From Epithemia pelagica (lineage: Eukaryota > Bacillariophyta > Bacillariophyceae > Surirellales > Surirellaceae), in the NCBI GenBank assembly GCA_946965045.2, contig OX337239.1, positions 3,241,233-3,305,232 on the forward strand: a DNA stretch of 64,000 bases. The letters run 5' to 3'. Of this stretch, positions 49,380 to 60,190 are shown piece by piece. The notes under the pieces were generated by a model. The model made no database searches. It was not told the DNA's origin and worked only from the letters and a program-made list of their open reading frames with translations. Within the stretch, counting starts at the first letter, position 1, and each line of letters begins with the position of its first letter. The position numbers and the translations under genes were made by a program.

Positions 49380-50650
49380 GTTGACAGTTCAACCATGTAC
49401 CAGGACTGTAAAAGGGGCGTCGCGATTTGCCATGTGTCCGACTACACTCGACCGCAATCACAAGACAATCTTCATCCGCCCACGTGGCTGTTTCGGTCTC
49501 TTGCTGTCGTCCGTATTATTGTCATCGATGACTCGTACCTGATTCGTTTCTCCAATCACGGTAGGGGGATCAAAGTCTGTGACATTGCAAGCAGTCGAGG
49601 ATGATACCTTGTCAATCGTCTCCAAAGCCGAACTCCCATCCAGAGTTGACTGAAGACGATTTGACTGAGGACGAGCAAGGACAAAGATGCGGACGACATT
49701 TGAGAAAAGAGAGATTTGTGCTTTCGCAATGAGGGATTGAATCGAGGCTTGGTCTGCGGCCTCCTTGGCAGTCGACAACATCCGTTGTTGCAGTTGAAGC
49801 AAGGTTTGTACGGCATGGCGATAGGCCGGTTCACACCAACCCGCCATTCTGACAACAACAACAGTTCATCGGTTGCTTTATATGGTGTAACCGATCAGAC
49901 AACAATTGCAAGGCTTGTCTATGACTCATGAGAAACCATTGTCCACTACGCCACTCGCGCTGATTCTCCCGTGTCGGGTGCATGACGTAACTGTGTCGAT
50001 TCAAATGACAAATTGCCCCAATGCCCCTTGTAAATCCAATCCTTGACAATGCCCAAATAGTGCGATCGACCTAACCGGATACTCCATCCAAACATCGGAA
50101 TGAGTCAACAAAGTTGTCTGGCCATGGTTCGACATGCTAAACCATAATGAGTTGCCCCACATACGCTGATGCGCCGAGTAATAAAAGCCCACATCGACCA
50201 ACAGGCAATCGCAGCGGCACGGCTCCAGAATTCAGAACGACAACGGCACGTAGCAGCGACCATTGGGTGTCATTTGGCAAGAATGACTCCCCATCGAGAC
50301 TTGTCGCATCTTTTTGCGGATCTTTGCTCACAGTAGAGTGGAGCGATTCGTACTTGAGGGTCAATGCAAACTCTCGTGCGCTCCTCGATCTATCATGTGG
50401 GTGTTGTTGATCAGCGTTTCATGCTGGTGCTGATCCTGGTGCCTCGCAATTGGATGGAAGGAGGCCACTTGATGGTTGTTGTCCTCAATCATCGTTTCCC
50501 AAGAGACATGTTGCTGAAATTGCTTGATGAGGTCAAGTCTCATCGTCGCTGTCCTCGTCGTCGATGTTATGGTGTAGTCCCCAGCGGGGGATGAGTAGTC
50601 GGGTCGCATGTGATGTGTGGTGTTTTTGGTTTCGAAACTACTCATTCACT
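49380..50650 (-). pseudogene. Decayed minus-strand gene with Tudor-like end, copy C
   Basis: Best copy of the N-terminus: MSSFETKNTTHHMRPDYSSP at 50645, later WETMIEDNNHQVASFHP and HMIDRGAHESLH. Then, across frame changes, QWFLMSHRQALQLLSDRLHH, LLQLQQRMLSTAKEAADQAS, ARPQSNRLQSTLDG, VIGETNQVRVIDDNN and PRGRMKI. After that the C-terminus departs from copy B (TWLNCQPDG) so the FEDGE part is lost. Ancestral protein estimated at about 400-450 residues. Confidence 0.55.
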
Positions 50651-50715
50651 AATCCTCATGACTCCCTCCCGCCGGGGAATAGAGTTTTCTGCGCTCACCC
50701 AAAAGCCTGTACCTA

Positions 50716-50740
50716 CAATCTTTAGGACAGTAAAAGGTAT
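50716..50740. other. Unoccupied counterpart of the Harbinger insertion site
   Basis: CTACAATCTTTAGGACAGTA corresponds to the left flank (CTTACAATCCTTA) and right flank (TTAGGACAGTA) of the transposon joined with a single TTA. Surrounding DNA is similar on both sides. Confidence 0.85.
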
Positions 50741-50749
50741 TAGAAACGC

Positions 50750-51610
50750 TAGGAAGCAAACCGAGGCGACAAGGGACGATGTGGGATGCGGACGATATCT
50801 CAAGTTCCAAGTTCCAACCCACCATTCCGTATCATCAGAACATGCACTGCGCAACTTTACAGCAATCGTTCCGATTCCAGATGACTTTTGATGCTTGTCC
50901 GTCTCAACCTGCAATGATCAACCGTGGAACAAAAGAGCAGTGTCCTCGGTGCTTCTCGTCGACTCGGAATGCGTAAGGAACCAACAACTACCCAGACAGA
51001 CTGGAGCCTTCATTGCATGGTTGTGTATTCCAACAACAACAACAAACATCACCTTCGTCACTGTTACGGGCATTCTCCGCTTACGCTTCAAGGCATGCAG
51101 CAACTGGATTGTCCATTTTTGTCATCCTTCTTCTTGTTCGGTGCTATTAGAAGGACTCTTCTAGTCTCCCACTTTTGGTCCGCAAAGCCACATGGTGGCC
51201 AACTCCTCTTGATGGCACCCAGCAACAAATTGCTGTTCTATTACTAGAGGGATTGGAAACAAACCTTGGTTGCAGGCACTGCGCGTCCAGCCATTGGTGT
51301 TGTGCAAAGCGAGAGGATGACGGAGGAGCACGCACATGCCCTATTGTGATATGCTAGTTCCCAAGGGCGTTTGGCGGAGCTCGAACAATGGCGGAAAAGA
51401 GCGACGTCTTGCTGGGGTTCTTTGCGAGAGGCACCACGACACACTGTGTACTACTAGGACGACGCATCCCGAAAATTACATGGCGACGAAACTGACCTTT
51501 GTCAGTACCAGGCTCCCGTGTCATGCTGTGGACTCCGACCATTGACTAGCAGTACTAGCAGGATGGAACAAAACGAGCAGTGTCAACAACAACAGCTCGA
51601 TCGAAGCAAC
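50750..51610 (-). pseudogene. U2 distal block upstream of K9
   Basis: Parallel to 46700-47540, with frames broken at other places. No intact gene. Confidence 0.45.
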
Positions 51611-51611
51611 T

Positions 51612-51631
51612 GTCACGATTTGTCTCGTGAC
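51612..51631. promoter_or_regulatory. U2 inverted repeat before K9
   Basis: GTCACGA, TTTGTC, TCGTGAC; 156 bp before the K9 ATG. Confidence 0.45.
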
Positions 51632-51787
51632 GAAAGCTCCTACCCCTCTTTGGTCCATCCATTTCGTCAAGTCAGTCGTGGTTCCAGTCCGCACCCATCA
51701 AAATCACATGAGCAAAGCAAAACCACTAACCACTTACACGACAGGGTCTCGATCCCCATAAATTCTTCAGTCGAAACGGTTGGAACC

Positions 51788-52980
51788 ATGAGCATGACAC
51801 TGAAAGAACAAGCATGGCAGTCGGATCTTGTCCTTTTGGAAGAGACACCTGAATGGAATTTCGAGGACTGGCCTCCTCTTTTAAGATGGCGAGAGCGTCA
51901 TGCTACCGTTGTACTTGATCATCCCGATAAGGACATCAACGACAACAACCCGATGAGACAAACGGTCGTCGTGATGGAAGTTGGCAACCAGGTCAAACTA
52001 CCACAGATTCCGTTCTGTTATTAAATATGGCAGAATCCAACAAGCAGTGGCGAGAAGGGCCACCCATGAACACGAAACGTTGTGGACATGCCGCTGTTGT
52101 GTGCAATGGGAGAGTCTACGTGATGGGAGGATGCAATAGAGTACGACGATATTTGGATTGTATCGAACAAATAGATGCCAATGATGTGCTGCAATCATCT
52201 TTGACATCAAGCAGCACACGTGCGAGTAATTGGACGACATTGACATGTCGCTTATCAACGAGACGATCAGGATGTGGTGCTGTTGCGGTTCACAACCGAT
52301 ACATCGTTGTACTGGGTGGCTATTACAACCATCGCTATTTGTCGTCGGTGGATATTATTGATACCAAAAATCACATTGTCACTGCTGGACCATCCATGAC
52401 TGTGAGCCGACGATTTTGTGCCAGTGCGGTCGTTGGTCACCGCATCTATGTCGTTGGAGGTTTTAACACGGGCGGCAATCTTGACTCGGTGGAGTATTTG
52501 GACTTCGAAAGGCCATGGCATACTGAAAAGACAAAGAAGGACACGGCTACCACATTGATTCCCTTCTCATCCACTTGGATCACTCATCCTGATTTGGTGC
52601 TTTCCAATGCACGAAGGTCTTGTGCGATGGTTGCCGTGGGATCTTGTCTGGTTGTGGCGGGAGGATGGCACAATTCAACCGTGGAAGTCTTGGATACGCA
52701 CCGCAACCGCGTGTGGAATCTTCCACCATTAGATAATCACCGCGAAGGCTGCAGTCTAGTGACTGTTGCCAATCAAGTTGCCGTGATTGGTGGATATCCC
52801 AATCCTTCATGTGCAACATTACCACTACTGGATAGAAAATCATGGTGTTTTCGACAACTCTGTGAGCAGCCTCGGAAGGAATGGTATTATTGTCTAGAAA
52901 GATCGGGTCACGGAGATGTCAATGAAATATCTTGGGCCATGTCGACATCCACTCTTAAACGATTAAGGACCAATACATGA
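51788..52980 (+). pseudogene. Kelch-repeat gene K9, frameshifted
   Basis: Starts MSMTLKEQAWQSDLVLLEE and reads to VVVMEVGNQ, where alignment with K8 (VVVMGGRQQ) shows one base missing around 51976-52000; the first frame stops at 52022-52024. The family sequence continues in another frame from MAESNKQWREGPPMN (52027) to 52980 with clean blades 2-6 (YVMGGC, VVLGGY, VVGGF, VVAGGW, AVIGGY), WCFRQLCEQP and tail LKRLRTNT. The internal ATG at 52027 would give a 317-residue protein without blade 1. Its 3' part and downstream DNA match K5. Confidence 0.8.
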
Positions 52981-54790
52981 TGGAAGATGGCACTTGAGAT
53001 GTGCAACAGGTTGCACGGCCATGAGCTTGGTAACTATATAATGGTCGTTATACTCTCGTCCATAAAAGGAGATCGTATCCATCCTAATGTCCATCATTAG
53101 TTACATTGTCTAAATCACTTTAGCTATACGGAGTGGCTTGCTCTGTCTAAAAAGAAACTACAGTTGACTGCTTTCAAAGGGCAACTCCTTGTCTGGTTTG
53201 AAGGCTCCACCATCTACAGAAGATGACCGCACACGAATTTCCCTCTGAAGCCATGGTGTTTGTTGCAGTCGGATCCATGCACCATGGTCAGCTATCCGTG
53301 TACTATATAACTATATAATGAGATGTTACATCGTCCGCCATGGCACTGCTGTCCTCTACAAACCTGCGGATATCTGGCAACCAGTCTTGGATGAATGGCC
53401 ATGGAACTGTTCCCTCTCTGTGCAATCGAAAACTCACTGGTCTTGAATAGAATGTATCATCTTCAATGGAAGATGACCGTATTTTACGGTCTCGTTGCAT
53501 ATTTTGGACAAAGAAGGAGCGGCCTGAATTGTGTCTCTTTAAGTGATGGCACAGAAGGCAGACCTGATAGCTGTGGGACAGTCGGTGCGGCCATGGATTG
53601 GTAGCAACGGATGAATCTAACAGCCAACACAGTTTGTCTTCGTTTTGTTTCCGTTGCGATGGTAGCAGTGCAAAGTACTTCCCCTGTAGCAGGCAAGACA
53701 GGCTTATCGTGGGTCGTCGTCGATTCCTCCTTCTTGGTGTCACTGTCGTTGTGAAGGAACCAATCCGTCGACACGGTACAAATATTGGTGGTGCTCCGAT
53801 TCCCAAGACTGTGCTTCTGGTGGACCTTGTTCCAACAAAAGGCAACTGCTTTCGAAGTCGTCATGTGATCCACCAATTGAGATGGTGATGAATCGATCGA
53901 CCTGTTGTGCAAGAGACGATTGTTCTTGTTGTTGGTGTTTGGCTGCTGTTGGTGGATCAGGGATTGTGATTTTTCACTTCTTGTCGTCATCCTTGATGAA
54001 AGAGATAGACGATTCGTATAGTTGATGTTGTTTGGATGGATCAAGGCGATTCTTGTTGTCACTGTTGTCCACTTCTGATGGTTCTTCGTGGTGGAAATCG
54101 AGCATGGATGGTTTCTGCTTCTATACTTTGGTTTTGTTATTGGGAGTGGAAGTGAGCAAAACCGATCTTTACACCACCACTCCACCATGACAATCTTTGG
54201 ACCTCGAACTTAGCAACAGAATCAGCAAGCGACAACAAGCACAAGAGAGACTATACGACAAACTTGCCCAACAAAGCCTTGTCACGAGCAGGACAGGAAT
54301 GGTGATTGATTGTTCATTGTCAAGTCTGGCTTCTCTTATTTTTCGTGAAATCCTCATCTGGTGTGGCTCTTTTTTGGCTGTTGGTCGTTTTGCTGGAACC
54401 AGACACACGAAACTCTTGTACGTTCTCGACGACAGGTGGATCCAAGCCACGACTCCCCCGGTCCACTTTTTGTTCCTTGCACTCGTGTGGTTTTCAATCA
54501 AGACGACAACACCACCCATTGGCAAATGTAGCACCAGTCCTGACACCCACCGTGGCGAACGGAGCCCATTGAACCAGTGCGATATGCGTCTGCCACAAGG
54601 ATTGTCATCTGCGCGAGCATATTGCAAACAACCGGCCAAGACGGCACGAGACGGATTTGGCTCTCCAAAAAAGATGATGATTGATGGAGTCGGTATCAAT
54701 AATGACATAGGACCAAGCTTTGCGGTCCAACCACGTCCAAGAAGACAAATGCAGGCGTCTGGTGCGAGCTAATGCAACACGGGAAGCGAG
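52981..54790 (-). repeat. D3 downstream block, copy 2, with decayed minus-strand ORF
   Basis: Parallel to 28717-30530. The longest minus-strand frame is 53484-54188 (234 codons), containing TRIALIHPNNINYTNRLSLS, QQQPNTNNKNN and HQKHSLGNRSTTNICT, then shifting register relative to the other copy. No domain recognised; its copies are broken differently. Confidence 0.5.
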
Positions 54791-54958
54791 TCACAATGGG
54801 ATGAATGACATCAAGAGAAGACCACTCTCTCTGTTGTTTCATATTTGTGGGGATATCTATTACCCAGTGGATGTTGAATTGTCAATCTGTGGACCTCTTC
54901 ATGACAGCTTGTGGGATCTCGCTCTCCCATGTCGTAACAAAAAGATACTTTTCTTGAG

Positions 54959-55000
54959 GCTTGTCATGAAATCTATGTGCGATTGATTGCCCTTCTCTCT
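54959..55000 (+). promoter_or_regulatory. Shortened U1 upstream block of K10
   Basis: CTTGTCATGAAATCTATGTG and GATTGATTGCCCTTC, after which the block diverges; ~95-135 bp before the ATG. Confidence 0.3.
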
Positions 55001-55094
55001 CCACGCCACACGCGTCGCAAAAAAAACTCGCTGCAAAAGCTTCCACATTACAAATACAATACTCTTCTTGTCGACATCGTCAAGCGCCGTGACC

Positions 55095-56234
55095 ATGACA
55101 ACGACACTGAAAGAACAAGCATGGCAGTCGGGCCTTGTCCTGTTACAAGACGAGACACCGGAATGGAATTCCGAGGACTGGCCTCCTCTTGCGGGTGGAT
55201 GGCGTTATCGTCATGCTTCGGTCGTACTGAATCATACCGATAACAACCAAGAACAAACGGTCGTCGTGTTGGGCGGATATCAACCGGGGCTAGGCGAGCT
55301 CGATTCCATTCATGTATTAAACTTGGCAGAATCAAACAAGCAGTGGCGAGAAGGGCCACGCATGAACCAGAAACGTGATGGACATGCCGCTGTGGTGTGC
55401 AATGGCGGCATTTACGTGATGGGAGGAGACACTGGAGCACCTTTGGATTGCATGGAACGAATCGACGCCAATGATTTGCTGCAATCATCTTTGACAACCA
55501 GCATCACACACGAGATGAACTGGACGACATTGACATGCCGGTTATCAACGCCACGATGGGGATGTGGTGCTGTCGCGGTTCACAACCGATACATCGTTGT
55601 AATGGGTGGCTACAACGATCGTTATTTGTCGTCGGTGGATATTATTGATACCAGGAACCACACTGTCTCTCTGGGACCATCCATGAATGTTCCCCGATTT
55701 TTTTGTGCCAGTGCGGTCATTGGACACCGCATCTTTGTCGTTGGAGGTTGGAACGAGCATTGTCGTGTTGACAAGGTGGAGTATTTGTACTATACAACAA
55801 CCTGTGACAGTGATGTGACAAAAAAGGAGATAGGCTTGACATTCATTTCTTTCTCACCCACCTGGACCACTCATTTGGAGTTGAGGCTTTCCAATGCACG
55901 AAGATCTTGTGCAGTGGTTGCCGTGGGATCTTGTCTGGTGGTGGCGGGACGACCCAGTCGAACCGTGGAAGTGTTGGATACGCACCGCAACCGCGTGTGG
56001 AACCTCCCACCATTCGGAAATGACCGCATTGGCTGCAGTATGGTGTCTGTTGCCAATCAAGTTACCGTGATTGGTGGATATCGCAATCCTTCCTGTGCAA
56101 CATTACCACTACTGGATAGGAATTCGTGGTGTTATCGACGACTCTGTGAGCAGCAACCGAACGGATGGCATCATTCTCTTGAAGGTGTGGGTATCCGAGA
56201 CGATGATATCTCACCCTTCTTCACCTCGGCATGA
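55095..56234 (+). CDS. Kelch-repeat protein K10
   Basis: Encodes 379 residues starting MTTTLKEQAW. Doublets are VVVLGGY, YVMGGD, VVMGGY, FVVGGW and VIGGY; in blade 5 the doublet is lost (VVAGRPS in place of VVAGG plus two residues), so this blade may be misfolded or tolerated. The C-terminal segment is WCYRRLCEQQ. The gene stops at ISPFFTSA because of a small change that creates TGA; the bases after it (CTCGTAAACGAGCAAGGCCC) still encode the basic tail of the relatives in another register, so the tail has been lost recently. Confidence 0.82.
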   Translation: MTTTLKEQAWQSGLVLLQDETPEWNSEDWPPLAGGWRYRHASVVLNHTDNNQEQTVVVLGGYQPGLGELDSIHVLNLAESNKQWREGPRMNQKRDGHAAVVCNGGIYVMGGDTGAPLDCMERIDANDLLQSSLTTSITHEMNWTTLTCRLSTPRWGCGAVAVHNRYIVVMGGYNDRYLSSVDIIDTRNHTVSLGPSMNVPRFFCASAVIGHRIFVVGGWNEHCRVDKVEYLYYTTTCDSDVTKKEIGLTFISFSPTWTTHLELRLSNARRSCAVVAVGSCLVVAGRPSRTVEVLDTHRNRVWNLPPFGNDRIGCSMVSVANQVTVIGGYRNPSCATLPLLDRNSWCYRRLCEQQPNGWHHSLEGVGIRDDDISPFFTSA

Positions 56235-56650
56235 GCTCGTAAACGAGCAAGGCCCAATACATGCCAAAATGATAGAGGGAATGATGAAGCCTAGCCGTTT
56301 ATTTCTCGAGTGGTTGACTTCTTTTCTACATTCGATTGCAATCTTAGAACCTAGTAGGTAGTTACTCAAAAGTAGAAAGAACATGTTGCAAGAAAGAGGG
56401 TGCTTGTTTGTTGTCAAAGATGTTGAAAGAACGACCAATTTTTTGTCTCTTAAAGTGGTAGTGCCAGGGCTTTGTGGTGGCATCTTGACACTTTGTAGGA
56501 CACAGAGACATGGTCCATGGATCGGTTGCCGTCAAGGGACGCCGGAAGCCGACAGTGGTGCACTCCAGAGAGGACGAGTTTCGCATCGATTTCGTAGCCA
56601 AGGGCAATACGGTTGGTCGCCATTTTGTGTCCACTACTATTGAGTAGTGA
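56235..56650. repeat. D2 downstream block, copy 3
   Basis: Nearly the same as 18240-18660 after K4. No gene is supported. Confidence 0.6.
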
Positions 56651-57600
56651 AGAGTACTCTTAGTGTTCGTGACCGGGCAAATTCAGGCATGTTTTTTTGA
56701 CATTGTGGTTGCCGTGACTGTCAAGGATGCGCCATCTTGTCGTTTCTTGGCTTGGGATGCTGTTGCTACGACACAATTTTGCTGTGGACCACCACCATTG
56801 GCGGATCATCTGTTACCATCCAAACAATACCTGAAGAACACCGATGGAGACTCTCCGCAGCAATCGGTTGTGATATTGGAGGACTTCTTGTCTGGTTTGA
56901 GTAAAGAAGCATGTGTAGTCCTGGCGGTTCTTGCCGCATCGGCTTGTTCCTCTTGTGGTTGGTTCCTCCTAGTTGGAGCGACAAATCACTCGACGCCGTA
57001 AAGGTAGTGGTTGTGCTACTGTGTCAGTCGTTTCAGTCTGGGGTGCTGGTGGACCCTGTTCCAAAATAACCAGCTTGTCGTGGTAGTCGTTCTTTGGTCC
57101 ACACCAATTGCCGATGATCGATCGAAACCAATCATTCACTACTATTGGATATTGCGAGAAGGAGGACAAAACGGTATGCCTGTTGTGCATCCGACGATTG
57201 TTGTTGCTGTTTCGGTCCTGTTGGTGGATCGGGAATCATGATTTTTCTTTTCTTGTCATGCTCCTTGGTGAAAGAGCAGGATGGTTGTCGTCATCATATC
57301 GTAGTACAATCAAGTGACTGCATTGTCTTTGCTCCTTTCCTCCACGAACCATGAGTTTCGACATATGGTCGTGCTCCATGTTTTGGCTTGGTTCATGGTC
57401 GTGGTCGATGAATCCGACAAAAGGACGAAAAGGAAGAGTAAAAGCACGAATGGAGAAACCTTGTGGACCCTGTAGCCCGCTTCTCTGATGGTTCTTGTTT
57501 AGAAATCGAGCATGGCTGGTTGCTGCTGCTCTACATTCCTCGTCGTCATGTGAAGAACGAATCATTGTTGATTGAGCAAAGACGGAATGGAACTGTCGTG
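56651..57600 (-). pseudogene. Third copy of the 842-bp-unit remnant
   Basis: Single copy of the sequence that is tandemly duplicated at 18840-20460, again in broken minus-strand frames (RRVICRSN, GPKNDYHDKLVILE, PDPPTGPKQQQ-like). Confidence 0.5.
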
Positions 57601-57900
57601 TTCCCTCTGGTCCATCTTGTCGTCAGATTCTCGTTTTGGCGTAGTTGTGCATGTGGCCTTGGTTCCGTCACAAAGCAATGCCCATTCGAATCATTGGATC
57701 AAGAGAAGACCACTCTCTGTTGTTGTTGTTGTTGTCACTGTGAACAGTCCGCAGGACCACGGGAATAATGGCGCTCCATAAAAGGCTTTGGACGAGAGAT
57801 GACTTGGAAACAAGCGATATCGACCCAGTGGATGTTGGATTGGCCATCTGTGGACCTCTTCATCATACGAGGACGACGGTCCTAAAAAACACAGCAAAAG
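57601..57900. repeat. U1 distal block upstream of K11
   Basis: Nearly identical to 42760-43060. No gene is supported. Confidence 0.55.
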
Positions 57901-57922
57901 ATACTTCTTGGTACTTCTTGGG

Positions 57923-57982
57923 GCTTGTCATGTAATCTATGAGCGATTGACTTCCCTTCACCATCGTACGCATGACAGGCAC
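57923..57982 (+). promoter_or_regulatory. U1 upstream block of K11
   Basis: CTTGTCATGTAATCTATGAG and CACCATCGTACGCATGACAG, ~70-130 bp before the ATG; nearly identical to the K7 block. Confidence 0.35.
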
Positions 57983-58051
57983 AGCTCCGAAAAGCCCGCG
58001 TTGCTCAAAGCTGTCATTTCTCGTCGACGTTGTTGTAAAGCGCCGTTGACC

Positions 58052-59272
58052 ATGACAACGCCACTGAACGAACAAGCATGGCAGTCGGGCCTTGTCCTGT
58101 TAGACGAGACACCTGAATGGAATACTGACGATTGTCCTCCTCTTGAGGGTGGATGGCGCATACATCATGCTTCGGTCGTACTCGATCATCTCGATACGGA
58201 AAACGATAGCAACAACAGGGGGCAGACGGTCGTCATGTTGGGAGGATATCAACAAGGCCAAGGTATCACGGATTCAGTTCTTGTATTGAATCTAGTAGAC
58301 TCTTACAAGCAGTGGCGAGAAGGGCCATCCATGAACAAGAAACGTTCTGGACATGCCGCAGTTGTGTGCAATGGCGGCGTCTACGTCATGGGTGGGAGCA
58401 ATGCAGGTTCAAGTTTTGATCATATCGAACAAATTGATTCCAATGATTTGCTGCATTCATCTACAACCAAAAGCAACACACATGAGAGTCATTGGACGAC
58501 ATTGACATGTCGTTTATCAGTGGAACGATTTGGATGTTGTGCTGTTGCGGTTCACAACCGATACATCGTTGTAATGGGTGGCTGTTCCAACGATCGCTAC
58601 TTGTCGTCGGTGGATATTATAGATACAAACAATTACACTGTCACTGCGGGGCCAAGCATGACTGTTCCACGACGAGGGTGTTCCAGTGCGGTCATTGGAC
58701 ACCGCATCTTTGTCGTTGGAGGCCGTAATGAACATGGCTATGTTGACTCGCTGGAGTATTTGGACTTCGAAAGGCCATGTGAAAGTGATGAGACAGAAAA
58801 GGAAACTGGCTCGACGTTCATTTCTTTCTCACCCACCTGGACCACCCATTCGGAATTGATGCTTTCAAATGGACGAAGTTCTTGTGCAGTGGTTACCGTG
58901 GGATCTTGTCTGGTGGTGGTGGGAGGACGAGGCAATTTACGTGTGGAAGTCTTCGATACACACCACAACCGCGTGTGGAATCTCCCACCATTCGGAAATC
59001 ACCGTGAGGACTGCAGTACGGTGACTGTTGCCAATAAGGTTGCCGTGATAAGTGGCTGGGGAAGTCCTACCTGTGCGACATTACCACTACTGGACAAGCA
59101 TACGTGGTGTTTTCAACGACTCTTTGACCAGCAGTTCAACATATGGTGTCTATTTCGGGAAGGAAGGAATATCCAACATGCTGATAACTCGCCTTTCCCC
59201 ACCTGGACATCAGATCGTAAACGAGCAAGGCCCCACACGCACCGTGGTGATGAAGGGAAGGATGGAACTTGA
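58052..59272 (+). CDS. Kelch-repeat protein K11 (closest to the telomere)
   Basis: Encodes 406 residues starting MTTPLNEQAW. Kelch doublets: VVMLGGY, VYVMGGS, VVMGGC, FVVGGR and VVVGGR; the sixth is AVISGWG as in K6. The N-terminal half (HLDTENDSNNRGQ) is close to K7, blade 5 (GGRGNLRVEVFD) is close to K1, and from about residue 315 the protein is almost identical to K6, including tail KRARPHTHRGDEG. About 4.3 kb from the telomeric repeats, it is the last intact member of the array. Predicted propeller protein, function unknown. Confidence 0.84.
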   Translation: MTTPLNEQAWQSGLVLLDETPEWNTDDCPPLEGGWRIHHASVVLDHLDTENDSNNRGQTVVMLGGYQQGQGITDSVLVLNLVDSYKQWREGPSMNKKRSGHAAVVCNGGVYVMGGSNAGSSFDHIEQIDSNDLLHSSTTKSNTHESHWTTLTCRLSVERFGCCAVAVHNRYIVVMGGCSNDRYLSSVDIIDTNNYTVTAGPSMTVPRRGCSSAVIGHRIFVVGGRNEHGYVDSLEYLDFERPCESDETEKETGSTFISFSPTWTTHSELMLSNGRSSCAVVTVGSCLVVVGGRGNLRVEVFDTHHNRVWNLPPFGNHREDCSTVTVANKVAVISGWGSPTCATLPLLDKHTWCFQRLFDQQFNIWCLFREGRNIQHADNSPFPTWTSDRKRARPHTHRGDEGKDGT

Positions 59273-60190
59273 AATTTGCGACGTACTGCATGTATGTCCT
59301 AACATTAGCGGCACTATATAGCATTATCATTTTACTCTCAAACAGTAGTTGATTGTTTTCTTCATGGCATTGCGAACTATAGAGATATCATGTACACCGT
59401 TGTACTAGTAGAAAATGAAAGTTACACCATCCGGCATGAAACCGCAAACAGGAGTGGAGCCAGGCCTCGGGTAGATGTTCATGGTACCATGCCTCTCTGC
59501 TGTTGAATGGGTCGAGTTATCATGCTGTGGAAGATTATATGGCTACGTGCCCGAAACAACATGGCGCAGCGACTTATTTGGACGGTCATCTTCGTTCCGA
59601 CCATGCGTTTAATTGTGTGGGGTCCGGTCCTTCTATGGCTAATGCCTGCGTAAGAGGACAGTACCCCGTCTTTCGATGCTCGTGGCGGTTTTGGGTGACA
59701 GGACAATTGCGAATCCTTTGGAATATTTAGCACCGACGTGATCGATATTTCCTCCAATACAGCAACTATTCTTTATCATGAGGTCGGTAATTTGCTCGCA
59801 ATGGACCAGAACGACAACACGGATCGAGTCTCGTCGTTGCCACACCATAACCTTCCGAACTACGAACGCAGCCACAAATGAAGAAGTACCTCAATTGGAC
59901 GAAACTGCTGACGGCGCCATTGCCGTGGAACCGACTGTGTTCAATTCCATCTTGGAAGTCGGAGCATTGACGGCGGCGACGACAACGACAACGAATCAGG
60001 AAACCTCCACCACCGCTATTCCCTGTCGCACTATTGCTTGTTCGAATGCTAATGCCTGGAAACAAGCTGCTCCCCATCGCGATGTCTTGCCCCTCAATGA
60101 CAGTTCGCCAAACCTTGTTGCACGATTATAACACTGTCGAGCAGCAGTGTTGGACTTCGATCACTACCGCATTTTAGCCTCGTACCGAAT
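59273..60190. repeat. D1 downstream block, copy 3 (continuous)
   Basis: Nearly identical to 32295-33126 and then to 41941-42110, which are separated there by the LINE. It therefore preserves the pre-insertion order. It includes the decayed Thr/Asn-rich gene at ~59800-60180. Confidence 0.8.
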
